A stretch of DNA of 64,000 nucleotides from Sphingobacteriales bacterium (GCA_016200915.1 JACQDV010000032.1:1-64000), one strand, 5' to 3'; shown: positions 34,172-41,193, numbered from the stretch's first letter. A program made the numbers and translations. Notes: generated by a model from the letters alone, not told the origin.

Positions 34172-35110
34172 ATGCAAAACTTAATTCTTGAATTCTGGTG
34201 GTTGATCCTTTTATTCTTTGTCGTAATGAGCGGATTCTTTACCATCAACCAGGGCTTTGTTGGTGTAATTACCATGTTTGGAAAATACCGGAGAGCAGAA
34301 GGGCCCGGCTTACATTTTAAAATTCCTTTTTTAGAGCAGGTTACTAAAAAGATATCTATACAAAACCGTTCGGTTGAATTAGAATTCCAGGCAGTAACGA
34401 TGGACCAGGCCAATGTTTATTTCAAAAGCATGTTACTCTACTCGGTACAAAACCAGGAAGAGGAAACTATTAAAAGAGTAGCCTTTAAATTTATTGGCGA
34501 CAGGGATTTAATGCAGGCATTAACCCGTACGATTGAAGGTTCTATCCGTGCATTTGTTGCTACTAAAAAACAAGCAGAGATATTAGGACAAAGAAGAGAG
34601 ATTGTTGAATATGTAAAAGACCAGATAGATCATACATTAGAAGAATGGGGGTATCACCTGCAGGACTTACAGATAAACGATATCACCTTCGACCAGGCTA
34701 TTATGGATAGCATGAGTAAAGTGGTTGCCTCTAATAACTTAAAAGCTGCAGCAGAAAATGAAGGACAGGCTTTATTGATCACCAAAACAAAAGCAGCCGA
34801 AGCAGAAGGTAATGCCATTAAGATAGCAGCTGAAGCAGAAAGAGAAGCAGCAAGATTAAGAGGACAGGGTGTGGCCTTATTCCGCCAGGAAGTTGCTAAG
34901 GGTATGACGGAAGCAGCCGAGCAAATGAAACAAGCCAATCTTGATACCAATGTAATTTTATTCAGCATGTGGACAGAAGCGATTAAAAACTTTGCTGAGT
35001 TTGGTAAAGGCAATGTAATCTTCCTCGATGGCAGCAGCGAAGGAATGGAAAAAACAATGAAACAAATTCAGGCAATGATGATGAAGCCGGTAGGAAGTAC
35101 TCCTCACTAA
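34172..35110 (+). CDS. SPFH/band 7 membrane protein
   Basis: This 312-residue protein from the ATG at 34172 has one N-terminal membrane helix (about 5-25), and the SPFH domain starts at INQGFVGVITMFGKYRR. A long Ala/Glu-rich helical region with AEAEGNAIKIAAEAEREAAR follows, as in stomatin- and prohibitin-like scaffolds that form large rings at the membrane. The C-terminus QAMMMKPVGSTPH is duplicated as a fragment 226 bases downstream. The function is probably membrane microdomain organisation or protease control; no partner protease gene is adjacent. Confidence 0.85.
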   Translation: MQNLILEFWWLILLFFVVMSGFFTINQGFVGVITMFGKYRRAEGPGLHFKIPFLEQVTKKISIQNRSVELEFQAVTMDQANVYFKSMLLYSVQNQEEETIKRVAFKFIGDRDLMQALTRTIEGSIRAFVATKKQAEILGQRREIVEYVKDQIDHTLEEWGYHLQDLQINDITFDQAIMDSMSKVVASNNLKAAAENEGQALLITKTKAAEAEGNAIKIAAEAEREAARLRGQGVALFRQEVAKGMTEAAEQMKQANLDTNVILFSMWTEAIKNFAEFGKGNVIFLDGSSEGMEKTMKQIQAMMMKPVGSTPH

Positions 35111-35143
35111 TTCAAAAGTCAAAAGTCAAAATTCAAAATAAGT

Positions 35144-35174
35144 AAGCGGTGCTGATGAAGTGCCGCTTTTTTTA
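35144..35174 (+). terminator. Terminator after the SPFH gene
   Basis: AAGCGGTGC (35144-35152) pairs with GTGCCGCTT (35160-35168) using two wobble pairs across a 7-base loop, then T7. Confidence 0.75.
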
Positions 35175-35180
35175 TTGAGT

Positions 35181-35285
35181 CCTTGTGCCCCTTGTGCCTT
35201 CTTAGTGCACCTTGTGGTAAGCCTTCTGAATATGTAAAATGGTAAACCACAAAGAACACAAAGCATTTGCACAAGGAGCACAAAG
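35181..35285. repeat. Inverted repeat of CTTGTG / CACAAAG words
   Basis: The left arm (35181-35218) is built of CCTTGTGCCCCTTGTGCC-type words. The right arm (35246-35285) is their complement, with ACCACAAAG, AACACAAAG and GCACAAGGAGCACAAAG. It lies between the SPFH terminator and the copied SPFH tail. Confidence 0.75.
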
Positions 35286-35294
35286 AAGTATTTG

Positions 35295-35345
35295 CAGGCA
35301 ATGATGATGAAACCGGTAGCCTCAACTCATTCATTCAAAATTTAA
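35295..35345 (+). pseudogene. Duplicated 3' end of the SPFH gene
   Basis: CAGGCAATGATGATGAA and the next eight bases match 35069-35093 at 24 of 25 positions. In frame it reads QAMMMKPV, then ASTHSFKI and a stop, against GSTPH in the intact gene. Both copies are followed by similar TCAAAA-word arrays. There is no start or body, so it is a remnant. Confidence 0.72.
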
Positions 35346-35483
35346 AATTCAACATTCAAAATAAAAGCAGCGCATGCAAATGTGTTTTAATTGTTAAGAC
35401 AGAATAGCTTTTGATTTGCCGTAGCTTTATTAAGTAACTTCATTCATCCAACCAACATTTCTCTCATTCAATAAACCAACTAT

Positions 35484-36209
35484 ATGAACCGTAAACAATT
35501 TTTATCTGCAAGTGGTGTACTCGCAGCAACCAGCATACTGCCAACTAATTCAGTGCTGGCACAACATTATGATGATAACGGGCTGGATAAACTCACCGAT
35601 AAAGATGGCAATTTTCAACACCTGCCTTTGCCATACAATAAAAATTTCCTGGAACCATATATGGATGAAGAAACCGTTTATCTGCATTACACCTTTCATC
35701 ATGGTGGTGCTGTAAAAGCAGCTAATGGTGATCTGCAAAAAATAAGAAAGGCCATGGATGACAATACACTGGAAACAGTAGATTACTGGACAAAGAAATT
35801 ATCCTATCATTTCTCTTCCCATGTACTGCATACCATTTTCTGGACCAATCTTACCAATAAAAAAACTGATCCTTCCGGTGAACTGATGAAACGTATTGAA
35901 AAAGATTTTGGCAGCTACGATAAATTAAAAGGATATCTCGCCAAAACATCTAAAGATGTGGATGGGAATGGATGGGGAATACTCGGTTATCAGCCATACT
36001 CCGATAAACTCACCGTAATGCAATGCGAAAATCATGAACGGTTAACACAATGGGGAGTTATTCCCTTACTGGTGGTAGATGTATGGGAGCATGCCTACTA
36101 TCTTAAATACAAAAACAAAAGAGCTGATTTTGTAGACACCATGTTCCAGATCATTAACTGGGATAACGTAGCCGATCGATTAAACACAGCAACAAAATTT
36201 TCCATGTAA
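35484..36209 (+). CDS. Exported iron/manganese-type superoxide dismutase
   Basis: This 241-residue Fe/Mn dismutase has an N-terminal export signal MNRKQFLSASGVLAATS (an RK variant of the Tat pattern, cleaved near LAQ). The metal ligands align by eye as His68, His116, Asp199 and His203 (YLHYTFHH, LHTIFW, VVDVWEHAYY). It should convert superoxide to peroxide in the periplasm. The usual gateway Tyr position reads Ala76, and the outer-sphere Gln of Mn enzymes reads His184 in CENHERL, so metal preference cannot be assumed. Confidence 0.88.
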   Translation: MNRKQFLSASGVLAATSILPTNSVLAQHYDDNGLDKLTDKDGNFQHLPLPYNKNFLEPYMDEETVYLHYTFHHGGAVKAANGDLQKIRKAMDDNTLETVDYWTKKLSYHFSSHVLHTIFWTNLTNKKTDPSGELMKRIEKDFGSYDKLKGYLAKTSKDVDGNGWGILGYQPYSDKLTVMQCENHERLTQWGVIPLLVVDVWEHAYYLKYKNKRADFVDTMFQIINWDNVADRLNTATKFSM

Positions 36210-36520
36210 GCAATCTGCATCAATTCAACATTCAAAATAAAGAGGCTATCTCAAAAGATTTTCTCGCAAAGGAGCTAAGGAAGCAAAGGCCGCAGTGCTG
36301 TGAGTACTATCATTCTTCATTGCGCCGCTCTTCACTTTGCGATCTTTGCGTGAATGTATTTAATGAATTTACACCCCGCTTTTCTTTTTGCATTTTTATA
36401 ACACAGTAAAACGCTGTTCTTTCGTTCTATGGCGGGATTTTTGGCTTTCAAGATTAATTTTACCATCAACACGGTTAAAAGCACTGATTGATTTACATTT
36501 GTCAATAAACTTACACCCAC
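36210..36520. other. Gene-free gap with a CGCAAAG inverted repeat
   Basis: A short TTCAACATTCAAAATAAA word piece follows the dismutase stop and then a terminator-like AGAGGCTATCTCAAAAG. The inverted repeat fills 36261-36354. The remaining 165 bases before exbB show nothing further that I can support. Confidence 0.65.
36261..36354. repeat. Inverted repeat of CGCAAAGG words, second family member
   Basis: The left part, CTCGCAAAGGAGCTAAGG and GCAAAGGCCGC, faces a right part with GCGCCGCTC, TTCACTTTGCGA and CTTTGCGTGAA. The words match the inner arms of the element at 33989-34065, so the two are related copies about 2.2 kb apart. Confidence 0.7.
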
Positions 36521-37213
36521 ATGAAGTTTTTTTTATTGCAGGTAGTGGCCGACTCATTACAAAAAGCAGGTGAATCCGCCGCCGGAACAGGCAAGGAGTT
36601 AAGCATGCTGGATTTGCTGATGAAGGGCGGCTGGATCATGATCCCTCTCTTATTACTCAGTCTCATTGCCGTGTATGTGTTTGTAGAAAGATGGATGGCT
36701 ATTAAAAAAGCCTCCCAGATCGATGAGAATTTTATGAACATCATCCGGGATCATATTGTGACCGGTAATGTAACTGCCGCCCGTTCGCTGGCCAAGAACA
36801 CCAATAACCCGGTGGCCCGTATTATTGATAAAGGACTGCAGCGTATTGGTAAACCCATTGAAGCTATTGAAAAAAGCATGGAGAATGTGGGCAAATTAGA
36901 AGTATATAAATTAGAAAAGAATACAGGAGCTTTATCTGTTATCAGCGGTATTGCGCCGATGTTTGGATTCCTGGGTACCATTGTAGGGATGGTGCAGTTG
37001 TTTATGAAGATCAATATTACTAATGAATATAACCTGGCCATCATCTCCGGTGGTATCTATACCAAGATGGTGACCAGTGCGGTGGGATTGATCATTGGTT
37101 TGATGGCCTATGTAGCTTACAATTATCTCAACTCACAGATCAATAAAACCGTGAACAAGATGGAAAGTGCCAGCGCCGAGTTTATTGATACCCTGTACCA
37201 GCCGACGCACTAG
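36521..37213 (+). CDS. exbB: MotA/TolQ/ExbB proton channel family protein
   Basis: This 230-residue protein has a membrane helix near residues 40-62 (IMIPLLLLSLIAVYVFVERW) and two further helices around 145-165 and 185-205. GIAPMFGFLGTIVGMVQLF is the conserved ExbB/TolQ channel motif. With ExbD it forms the inner-membrane proton-driven motor that energises TonB. exbD follows after 220 bases, unusually far, because a repeat array fills the gap. Confidence 0.87.
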   Translation: MKFFLLQVVADSLQKAGESAAGTGKELSMLDLLMKGGWIMIPLLLLSLIAVYVFVERWMAIKKASQIDENFMNIIRDHIVTGNVTAARSLAKNTNNPVARIIDKGLQRIGKPIEAIEKSMENVGKLEVYKLEKNTGALSVISGIAPMFGFLGTIVGMVQLFMKINITNEYNLAIISGGIYTKMVTSAVGLIIGLMAYVAYNYLNSQINKTVNKMESASAEFIDTLYQPTH

Positions 37214-37215
37214 AA

Positions 37216-37345
37216 GAAAGTTGACAGTTGACAGTGGGCAGTTGACAGGAAGAATGAATAAGAGTTGACCGATGACCGTTGACAGTTGACAGGAAGAATG
37301 AATAAGAGTTGACCGATGACCGTTGGCCGTTGACCGGAAGAATGA
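37216..37345. repeat. 44-bp tandem repeat built of TTGAC words between exbB and exbD
   Basis: After a lead-in of GTTGACAGTTGACAGTGG, a 44-base unit beginning GTTGACAGGAAGAATGAATA occurs at 37241-37284 and 37285-37328, nearly identical. A third partial copy starts at 37329. Within each unit the word GTTGAC/GATGACC recurs. No spacers or coding content are present. Confidence 0.85.
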
Positions 37346-37433
37346 ATGAATAAAGTATAAAAGAAAAATAGTAGCGGAGGTTTTGTAACCACAAACCATC
37401 CCGCCTTAGGCGGGACAAACCACAAACCCCACC

Positions 37434-37832
37434 ATGAATTTCAGAAAACGATTAAAAGAGAAGCCGGAATTACATACCAGTGCACTGAATGATATATTGT
37501 TCATTCTGCTGCTGTTCTTTTTAATTGTTTCTACCCTGGCCAATCCCAATATTGTAAAGGTGAATACACCCAAGGGGAAGAGTGACAGTAAGGCCAAACA
37601 AAGTATTGTAGTGTCTATTGATAATAAACATACTATTTACATAGGGCAAAAGCCGGTGCCTTTATTTGCCATTGACAGTTTGCTGAAAGAAGCAACTAAG
37701 AAGATGGGAATAGATACACCGGTAATTACTATTAATGCCGATACCTCTGCCATGTATGGCGAATTCTTTAAAGTGCTGAATGCTGCTAAAAAAGCCGGGG
37801 CCAAGGTTACGGCGAATGTTACGGCGAATTGA
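37434..37832 (+). CDS. exbD: Biopolymer transport protein ExbD
   Basis: This 132-residue protein has one N-terminal helix, ALNDILFILLLFFLIVSTLA (residues 17-36), in which Asp20 is the proton-carrying residue. The periplasmic domain beyond it ends KKAGAKVTANVTAN. It partners ExbB in TonB energisation. Bacteroidota often have two exbD genes followed by tonB; here neither follows, and instead a foreign two-gene cassette and a second copy of the exbD 3' end are found. Confidence 0.88.
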   Translation: MNFRKRLKEKPELHTSALNDILFILLLFFLIVSTLANPNIVKVNTPKGKSDSKAKQSIVVSIDNKHTIYIGQKPVPLFAIDSLLKEATKKMGIDTPVITINADTSAMYGEFFKVLNAAKKAGAKVTANVTAN

Positions 37833-37847
37833 GTTTTTTTCTTTGCT
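37648..37847 (+). repeat. Direct repeat, copy 1 (3' end of exbD)
   Basis: This stretch, from AAAAGCCGGTGCC to CTTTGCT after the stop, is repeated at 38759-38957 at an offset of 1111 bases. Over the coding part (185 bases) I count about nine differences and no indels; a one-base length change follows the stop. Confidence 0.9.
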
Positions 37848-37965
37848 TTTATTGAACCAACTTATGCAACTTGCCGAAGTTTCTTTTCGGGAGTTAAATT
37901 GTAACATTGGAGCTGCAGCAATTGAACTCCTGATACCGGCATGTGGTTCGTCTGCAATTTTTTGG

Positions 37966-38154
37966 TCAGACTAAAACTTTTCTGTTGCGTTTGCCTGAAG
38001 TACGTTCTTTTGCAATAGTTTTTTTTATTGGCATTTTTCGCCCTGTTGCTTTGTAATAAGCAATTATTTCACTTATCCTTTTTCTCTCAGCTGCTGTCAA
38101 AGGTTTTGGGTCAACAAAAAAGTCAACTCCGGTAGGTTCTTTTATATAGCCCAT
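37966..38154 (-). CDS. Small basic protein, partner of the GNAT-like gene
   Basis: This 62-residue protein is MGYIKEPTGVDFFVDPKPL, then a helical segment TAAERKRISEIIAYYKATG and a Lys/Arg-rich tail. It begins 12 bases after the upstream 175-residue gene and so is probably co-transcribed. I believe such pairs recur in Bacteroidota, but no named family comes to mind. The basic tail could bind nucleic acid or the partner, and an antitoxin role is inference only. Confidence 0.65.
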   Translation of the reverse strand: MGYIKEPTGVDFFVDPKPLTAAERKRISEIIAYYKATGRKMPIKKTIAKERTSGKRNRKVLV

Positions 38155-38166
38155 AATCTTTAAGTT

Positions 38167-38694
38167 TTAAGCAGGAAAATATTTTTTAATTAGTTTAAGT
38201 GCTTCCTGAGGGAAGATTATCATTTTTTGCCCGCCTATATGCGTCGCTCCCAAAGTTCTTTCATAATGTTCAATTAACTTCGTCTTGGATGTAAAAGAAA
38301 TGAAACCCTGATAACCTTTGTCCCATGATATTTTACAGGTAAAGGCAAATAAATTACCCGGAACTCCTTCATAAAGTTTATTTCTGCCTAAATTAAAAGG
38401 AGCACTTTCAATCAGGTGTAAATAGAAGTGGTCATTGTAATCGCTAATACTCAAAAGCCCCTGAACAATATCAGGATTATTTCTTATTGTAAGTTTAAAA
38501 AGCTGCCTGTCGGTCAACTTAAATTCACCTGCCCAATTAAAAAGCCATCCGTTCTTTCTCGTCGTAACCTTTAAATCCGTTTTTGTTACGGGGTGAACAT
38601 CGGTGGGAAAACTGTCGCCTGAAATAGTATTGATAATGCTATTTGTTAGCCTGTCAATCTCAATTCCTAAATGATATTTGCTGTGTTTTACCAC
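38167..38694 (-). CDS. GNAT-like protein, candidate toxin of a two-gene cassette
   Basis: This 175-residue protein starts with GTG at 38694, because a stop codon lies one codon before it in frame. The core HLIESAPFNLG, the Gly-containing GVPGNLFAFTCKISWDKGYQGF (a likely acetyl-CoA strand-loop-helix) and KTKLIEHYERTLGATHIGG give a GNAT-like arrangement. Type II toxins that acetylate aminoacyl-tRNA share this fold, but the activity is not shown here. It and its small partner lie inside a duplication of the exbD end, which marks recent arrival. A -7 promoter element sits five bases before the start. Confidence 0.65.
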   Translation of the reverse strand: MVKHSKYHLGIEIDRLTNSIINTISGDSFPTDVHPVTKTDLKVTTRKNGWLFNWAGEFKLTDRQLFKLTIRNNPDIVQGLLSISDYNDHFYLHLIESAPFNLGRNKLYEGVPGNLFAFTCKISWDKGYQGFISFTSKTKLIEHYERTLGATHIGGQKMIIFPQEALKLIKKYFPA

Positions 38695-38698
38695 CTTT

Positions 38699-38706
38699 CA
38701 AATATA
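38699..38706 (-). promoter_or_regulatory. -7 element very close to the GNAT-like start
   Basis: The minus strand reads TATATTTG, a match to TAnnTTTG, four bases before the GTG. Transcription would begin at or next to the start codon, which suggests a leaderless message. Confidence 0.45.
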
Positions 38707-38758
38707 CGAAATGTGTCGTTATAAATCAGGCTTGATGCAGCAAAGAACAGGAGACAGG

Positions 38759-38943
38759 AAAAGCCGGTGCCTTTATTTGCTATTGACAGTTTGCTGAAAG
38801 AAGCTACTAAGAAGATGGGAATAGATACACCGGTAATTACGATTAATGCCGATACGGCTGCCATGTATGGCGAATTCTTTAAAGTGCTGAATGCTGCTAA
38901 AAAAGCCGGGGCTAAGGTTGCGGCGAATGTTAGTGCGAATTGA
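38759..38943 (+). pseudogene. exbD 3' fragment (second copy)
   Basis: The fragment encodes the last 61 residues or so of ExbD (KPVPLFAIDSLL to AANVSAN) with no start and no membrane helix. Against the intact gene most changes are third-position or Thr/Ser/Ala swaps, so it diverged while still functional. It is either the tail of the original exbD or one brought in with new DNA. Confidence 0.88.
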
Positions 38944-38973
38944 GGTTTTTCTTTGCTATAAGTTTACCTTTCT

Positions 38974-39447
38974 CTATCGATTTAATAGCTGCTTTAATTG
39001 TTTATAGCTATCAACAGGGAATTCAAATAAATGCCATTTTTCTTTATACTCTGCAAGTGAAAGCCGATCTAATAAGCTATCAATTCCAAAACAGACAACT
39101 GAAATAAAATTAGCCAGTATGTTGATGTCAGAATAAATAAGTTCTTTTCTGCTTGTTGTTTGATAAGCTTTACTTATTTCTTCCCATTCATCAGACCAAA
39201 ATATTTCAATTTTCACAGTGTCTTTATCTTGCTTTGAAATTATTAAGGAATGTTCTCCTGGCTCTTCTGCGAAAATTATTTTTTCTATATCTGATTGGTT
39301 ATTAATTAACCTGCAAAGTCCCTCAATTAAGTCTGATAATGGGTCACTCAAATACGAAAAATCAAATCTGATATTTTGTTTATCGTTAGTGAAGAATACT
39401 TCCGCCCAACCTGTTCCGGTCAAGTAATAATTGAAGTTTGTTGTCAT
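38974..39447 (-). CDS. Orphan cytoplasmic hypothetical protein
   Basis: This 157-residue acidic protein has no signal or membrane segment: TNFNYYLTGTGWAEVFF, then FSYLSDPLSDLIEGLCRLIN, then a helical C-terminus. The mix of short strands, acidic residues and aromatics resembles small immunity proteins, but I cannot name a family and see no toxin gene beside it. It ends 30 bases from the exbD fragment and may have entered with the same DNA. Confidence 0.6.
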   Translation of the reverse strand: MTTNFNYYLTGTGWAEVFFTNDKQNIRFDFSYLSDPLSDLIEGLCRLINNQSDIEKIIFAEEPGEHSLIISKQDKDTVKIEIFWSDEWEEISKAYQTTSRKELIYSDINILANFISVVCFGIDSLLDRLSLAEYKEKWHLFEFPVDSYKQLKQLLNR

Positions 39448-39484
39448 TTAGTAATAGCGAATTTATTTTCTTTCTCCGTAGTGT

Positions 39485-39595
39485 CTCCCTGGGAGCATTT
39501 TACATGGCCGGGGACACTTCGGCATCAGGGAACAATGGTACAATATTTCAACTAAAGTATTTCAATGCCGCAGGGTCGGCTGAGCCAGACCCTGA
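39485..39595. repeat. Hairpin-rich repeat block forming the 3' end of the NTF2-like gene
   Basis: It holds CTCCCTGGGAG (39485-39495) and the hairpin CAGGGTC (39571-39577) with GACCCTG (39588-39594). Between them are the words TCAGGGAACAA and CAATATTTCAACTAAA, both of which recur at 40255-40264 and 40456-40471. The C-terminus and stop of the gene at 39548 lie inside it. Confidence 0.65.
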
Positions 39596-40072
39596 GGGGA
39601 TAGTGAAGATTTCTGCAGAGAAAGGAACCTGATTATTTTTCTGATCTAATTTTAAATCCATAGCAGCTATTACTTGCCATTTATTGTTTCTATAAATCCA
39701 GGTATCTGTCCACACACTTTTTGTACTTGTTGAATCAGAAAATTTTGTCCAGGTTTCTCCTCCCTGCGCAATGGCAGTAGTTCCGTAAAATTTTATTTTT
39801 ATATTATAAGCTTCGGCAGTATATAAATGAGCAGCTTCCACAGCCTCCCGTATCAATGTTTGTTTATCGTATGTTTTGCCTTTTGAATTCATACCAATAA
39901 AATCGTCTGCCATTATCATCTTAATAGCTGATGTATCGCCAATGACAATTGCCTGTGCCCATGCTTTTTCCGATGTTGTTATGAAATTACCGGCTTCTGT
40001 ATAATCAATCTTCTGTGAACAGGAGAAAGAGAACACAATTATAAAAAGTAATATGAGATTTTTCTTTGCCAT
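39548..40072 (-). CDS. NTF2-like (SnoaL/DUF4440) lipoprotein with a repeat-derived C-terminus
   Basis: This 174-residue protein has a lipoprotein signal ending IIVFSFSC (Cys at about 18). The NTF2-like body follows (AIKMIMADDFIGMNSKGK, then WTKFSDSTSTKSVWTDTWIYRNNKWQVIAA). The family usually ends soon after this last strand. Here a tail of about 25 residues continues to GSADPAALKYFS, and it is encoded by a hairpin repeat. Ketosteroid-isomerase-like folds bind small molecules; the role is unknown. Confidence 0.7.
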   Translation of the reverse strand: MAKKNLILLFIIVFSFSCSQKIDYTEAGNFITTSEKAWAQAIVIGDTSAIKMIMADDFIGMNSKGKTYDKQTLIREAVEAAHLYTAEAYNIKIKFYGTTAIAQGGETWTKFSDSTSTKSVWTDTWIYRNNKWQVIAAMDLKLDQKNNQVPFSAEIFTIPSGSGSADPAALKYFS

Positions 40073-40266
40073 AATAATACTATAAATGCAAATTAATGTT
40101 TTGTTGCTGATGCCGTGCTGTATCAGCCTTATAAATATTCTTTATTTGCGCAAAGCGGTGGTATTGTCGTAATGTTTAAATTCTTTCTGCAACTCAACCA
40201 AAAGGAGCATCACCAATATTACTTTAGCAGAGTTTACAGTAGCACACAGCTAAATCAGGGAACAAA

Positions 40267-40362
40267 CCGAATTCGTGCTGTATATCGAATTCGGGGGCCT
40301 TTTCTTTGTAACTTTCTGTCGCCTGTCCCGCATAGTTGCGGGAGCCAAACAAAAGAAAGTTA
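40267..40362. repeat. Nested inverted repeats within the gap
   Basis: CCGAATTCG (40267-40275) faces CGAATTCGG (40286-40294). TAACTTTCT (40309-40317) faces AGAAAGTTA (40354-40362), with CCCGCA/TGCGGG (40327-40332, 40337-40342) inside it. All arms are perfect. Confidence 0.75.
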
Positions 40363-40455
40363 AGCGGAGTGCTTGCATACAAGAGAATCAGCCATTACTT
40401 ATACTTTCACAATTGTGGCATTATTTCGGCAGGTGAGGGCACCAGCCGATAAGTG

Positions 40456-40483
40456 CAATATTTCAACTAAAATATTTCAATAC
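40456..40483. repeat. Second copy of the NTF2-like gene end
   Basis: These 28 bases match 39541-39568 at 26 positions. On the minus strand they read Leu-Lys-Tyr-Phe-Ser-stop, the same last residues as the gene at 39548. Confidence 0.75.
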
Positions 40484-40790
40484 ATCCCAACCCAAAAAGT
40501 TTTATCTTTTGATGATAGTTCCAATTGTATTCATGATCTTTTTGCAATAAGAGTTACAATCAACTCAAAAATAAGAGAAAATTTTTGCTCCCAATTAAGT
40601 TGGGCTGTAAACAAAACTATCTGATTGGTTCATCATTTAAGAACACCGTACCGGTATTATATTTCCTTACTTCTAAAAGTTTCAATTTGTTAATACTCAT
40701 TTGTTGAGTAAAAAGACTTCTGCCTCCTCCATTCAACACCGGGCAAAGTTCTCTATTCTGTTTATAACGTATCTTAATGATAAGACCGTA

Positions 40791-41129
40791 TCATTTTATT
40801 TTTTTGCGGGTAATTATTTTGCTGAGCAGGAAATGAAGAATCAATGCCATGACTGTCCAGTACACAGTAAAAACTATTGGCAAAAGAGGTGGAGGAGGAT
40901 CAGGGTCCTGACCTAAAACCGTCAGTGGACCAATCATAATAAACTTAATGGGATATATAATGTGAGCCAGCATATTTTTCCAGGCCACAGGCGATCCCAT
41001 TCCCGGGAACCACTCACCATTTACAGGCCAGCATTGCACTTTGGGTGCTAAAAGCGAATTAGTGATAAACTGAAATGCAAAAGCGGAGATGAGGAAGATA
41101 ATAATGAATCTTGTTCTTGAAATCTTCAT
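40791..41129 (-). CDS. Small membrane protein
   Basis: This 112-residue protein has an N-terminal hydrophobic segment (about 8-28) and a second near residues 80-103. Between them is a loop rich in Trp and Pro (CWPVNGEWFPGMGSP; DPDPPPPLLP). I recognise no family. Length, signal-like start and clean ends make it credible as a real inner-membrane protein. Confidence 0.6.
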   Translation of the reverse strand: MKISRTRFIIIFLISAFAFQFITNSLLAPKVQCWPVNGEWFPGMGSPVAWKNMLAHIIYPIKFIMIGPLTVLGQDPDPPPPLLPIVFTVYWTVMALILHFLLSKIITRKKIK

Positions 41130-41193
41130 GCGGCTGAGTTTTACACTATTTTAAAAGTATGTTGTATTTCAAAATAAAATTTAATACTCAGTT

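Larger units (their letters stand above)
35111..35483. other. Gene-free gap with terminator, inverted repeat and a copied gene end
   Basis: In order: a TCAAAA-type word array (about 35111-35140), the terminator at 35144-35174, an inverted-repeat element (35181-35285), a copy of the SPFH 3' end (35295-35345), and a second TCAAAA-type array (about 35331-35364). The rest is unremarkable sequence upstream of the dismutase gene. Confidence 0.75.
40073..40790. other. Gene-free region of nested inverted repeats
   Basis: No convincing gene lies in these 718 bases. From 40250 to 40483 lies a second copy of the TCAGGGAACAA ... CAATATTTCAAC repeat, split by about 190 bases that contain several inverted repeats. 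Upstream and downstream parts (40073-40250 and 40490-40790) show only scattered AT-rich sequence. Confidence 0.65.

Noticed and set aside
35295-35345. Short independent peptide gene
   Set aside because: It matches the SPFH tail and has no upstream start of its own, so a copied gene end explains it.
37216-37345. Possible CRISPR array
   Set aside because: The 44-base units abut each other with no unique spacers, only about two and a half copies exist, and no cas gene is near.
40115-40363. Open frame of 82 codons in the repeat gap
   Set aside because: It crosses several inverted repeats, has no family resemblance and no plausible start context.
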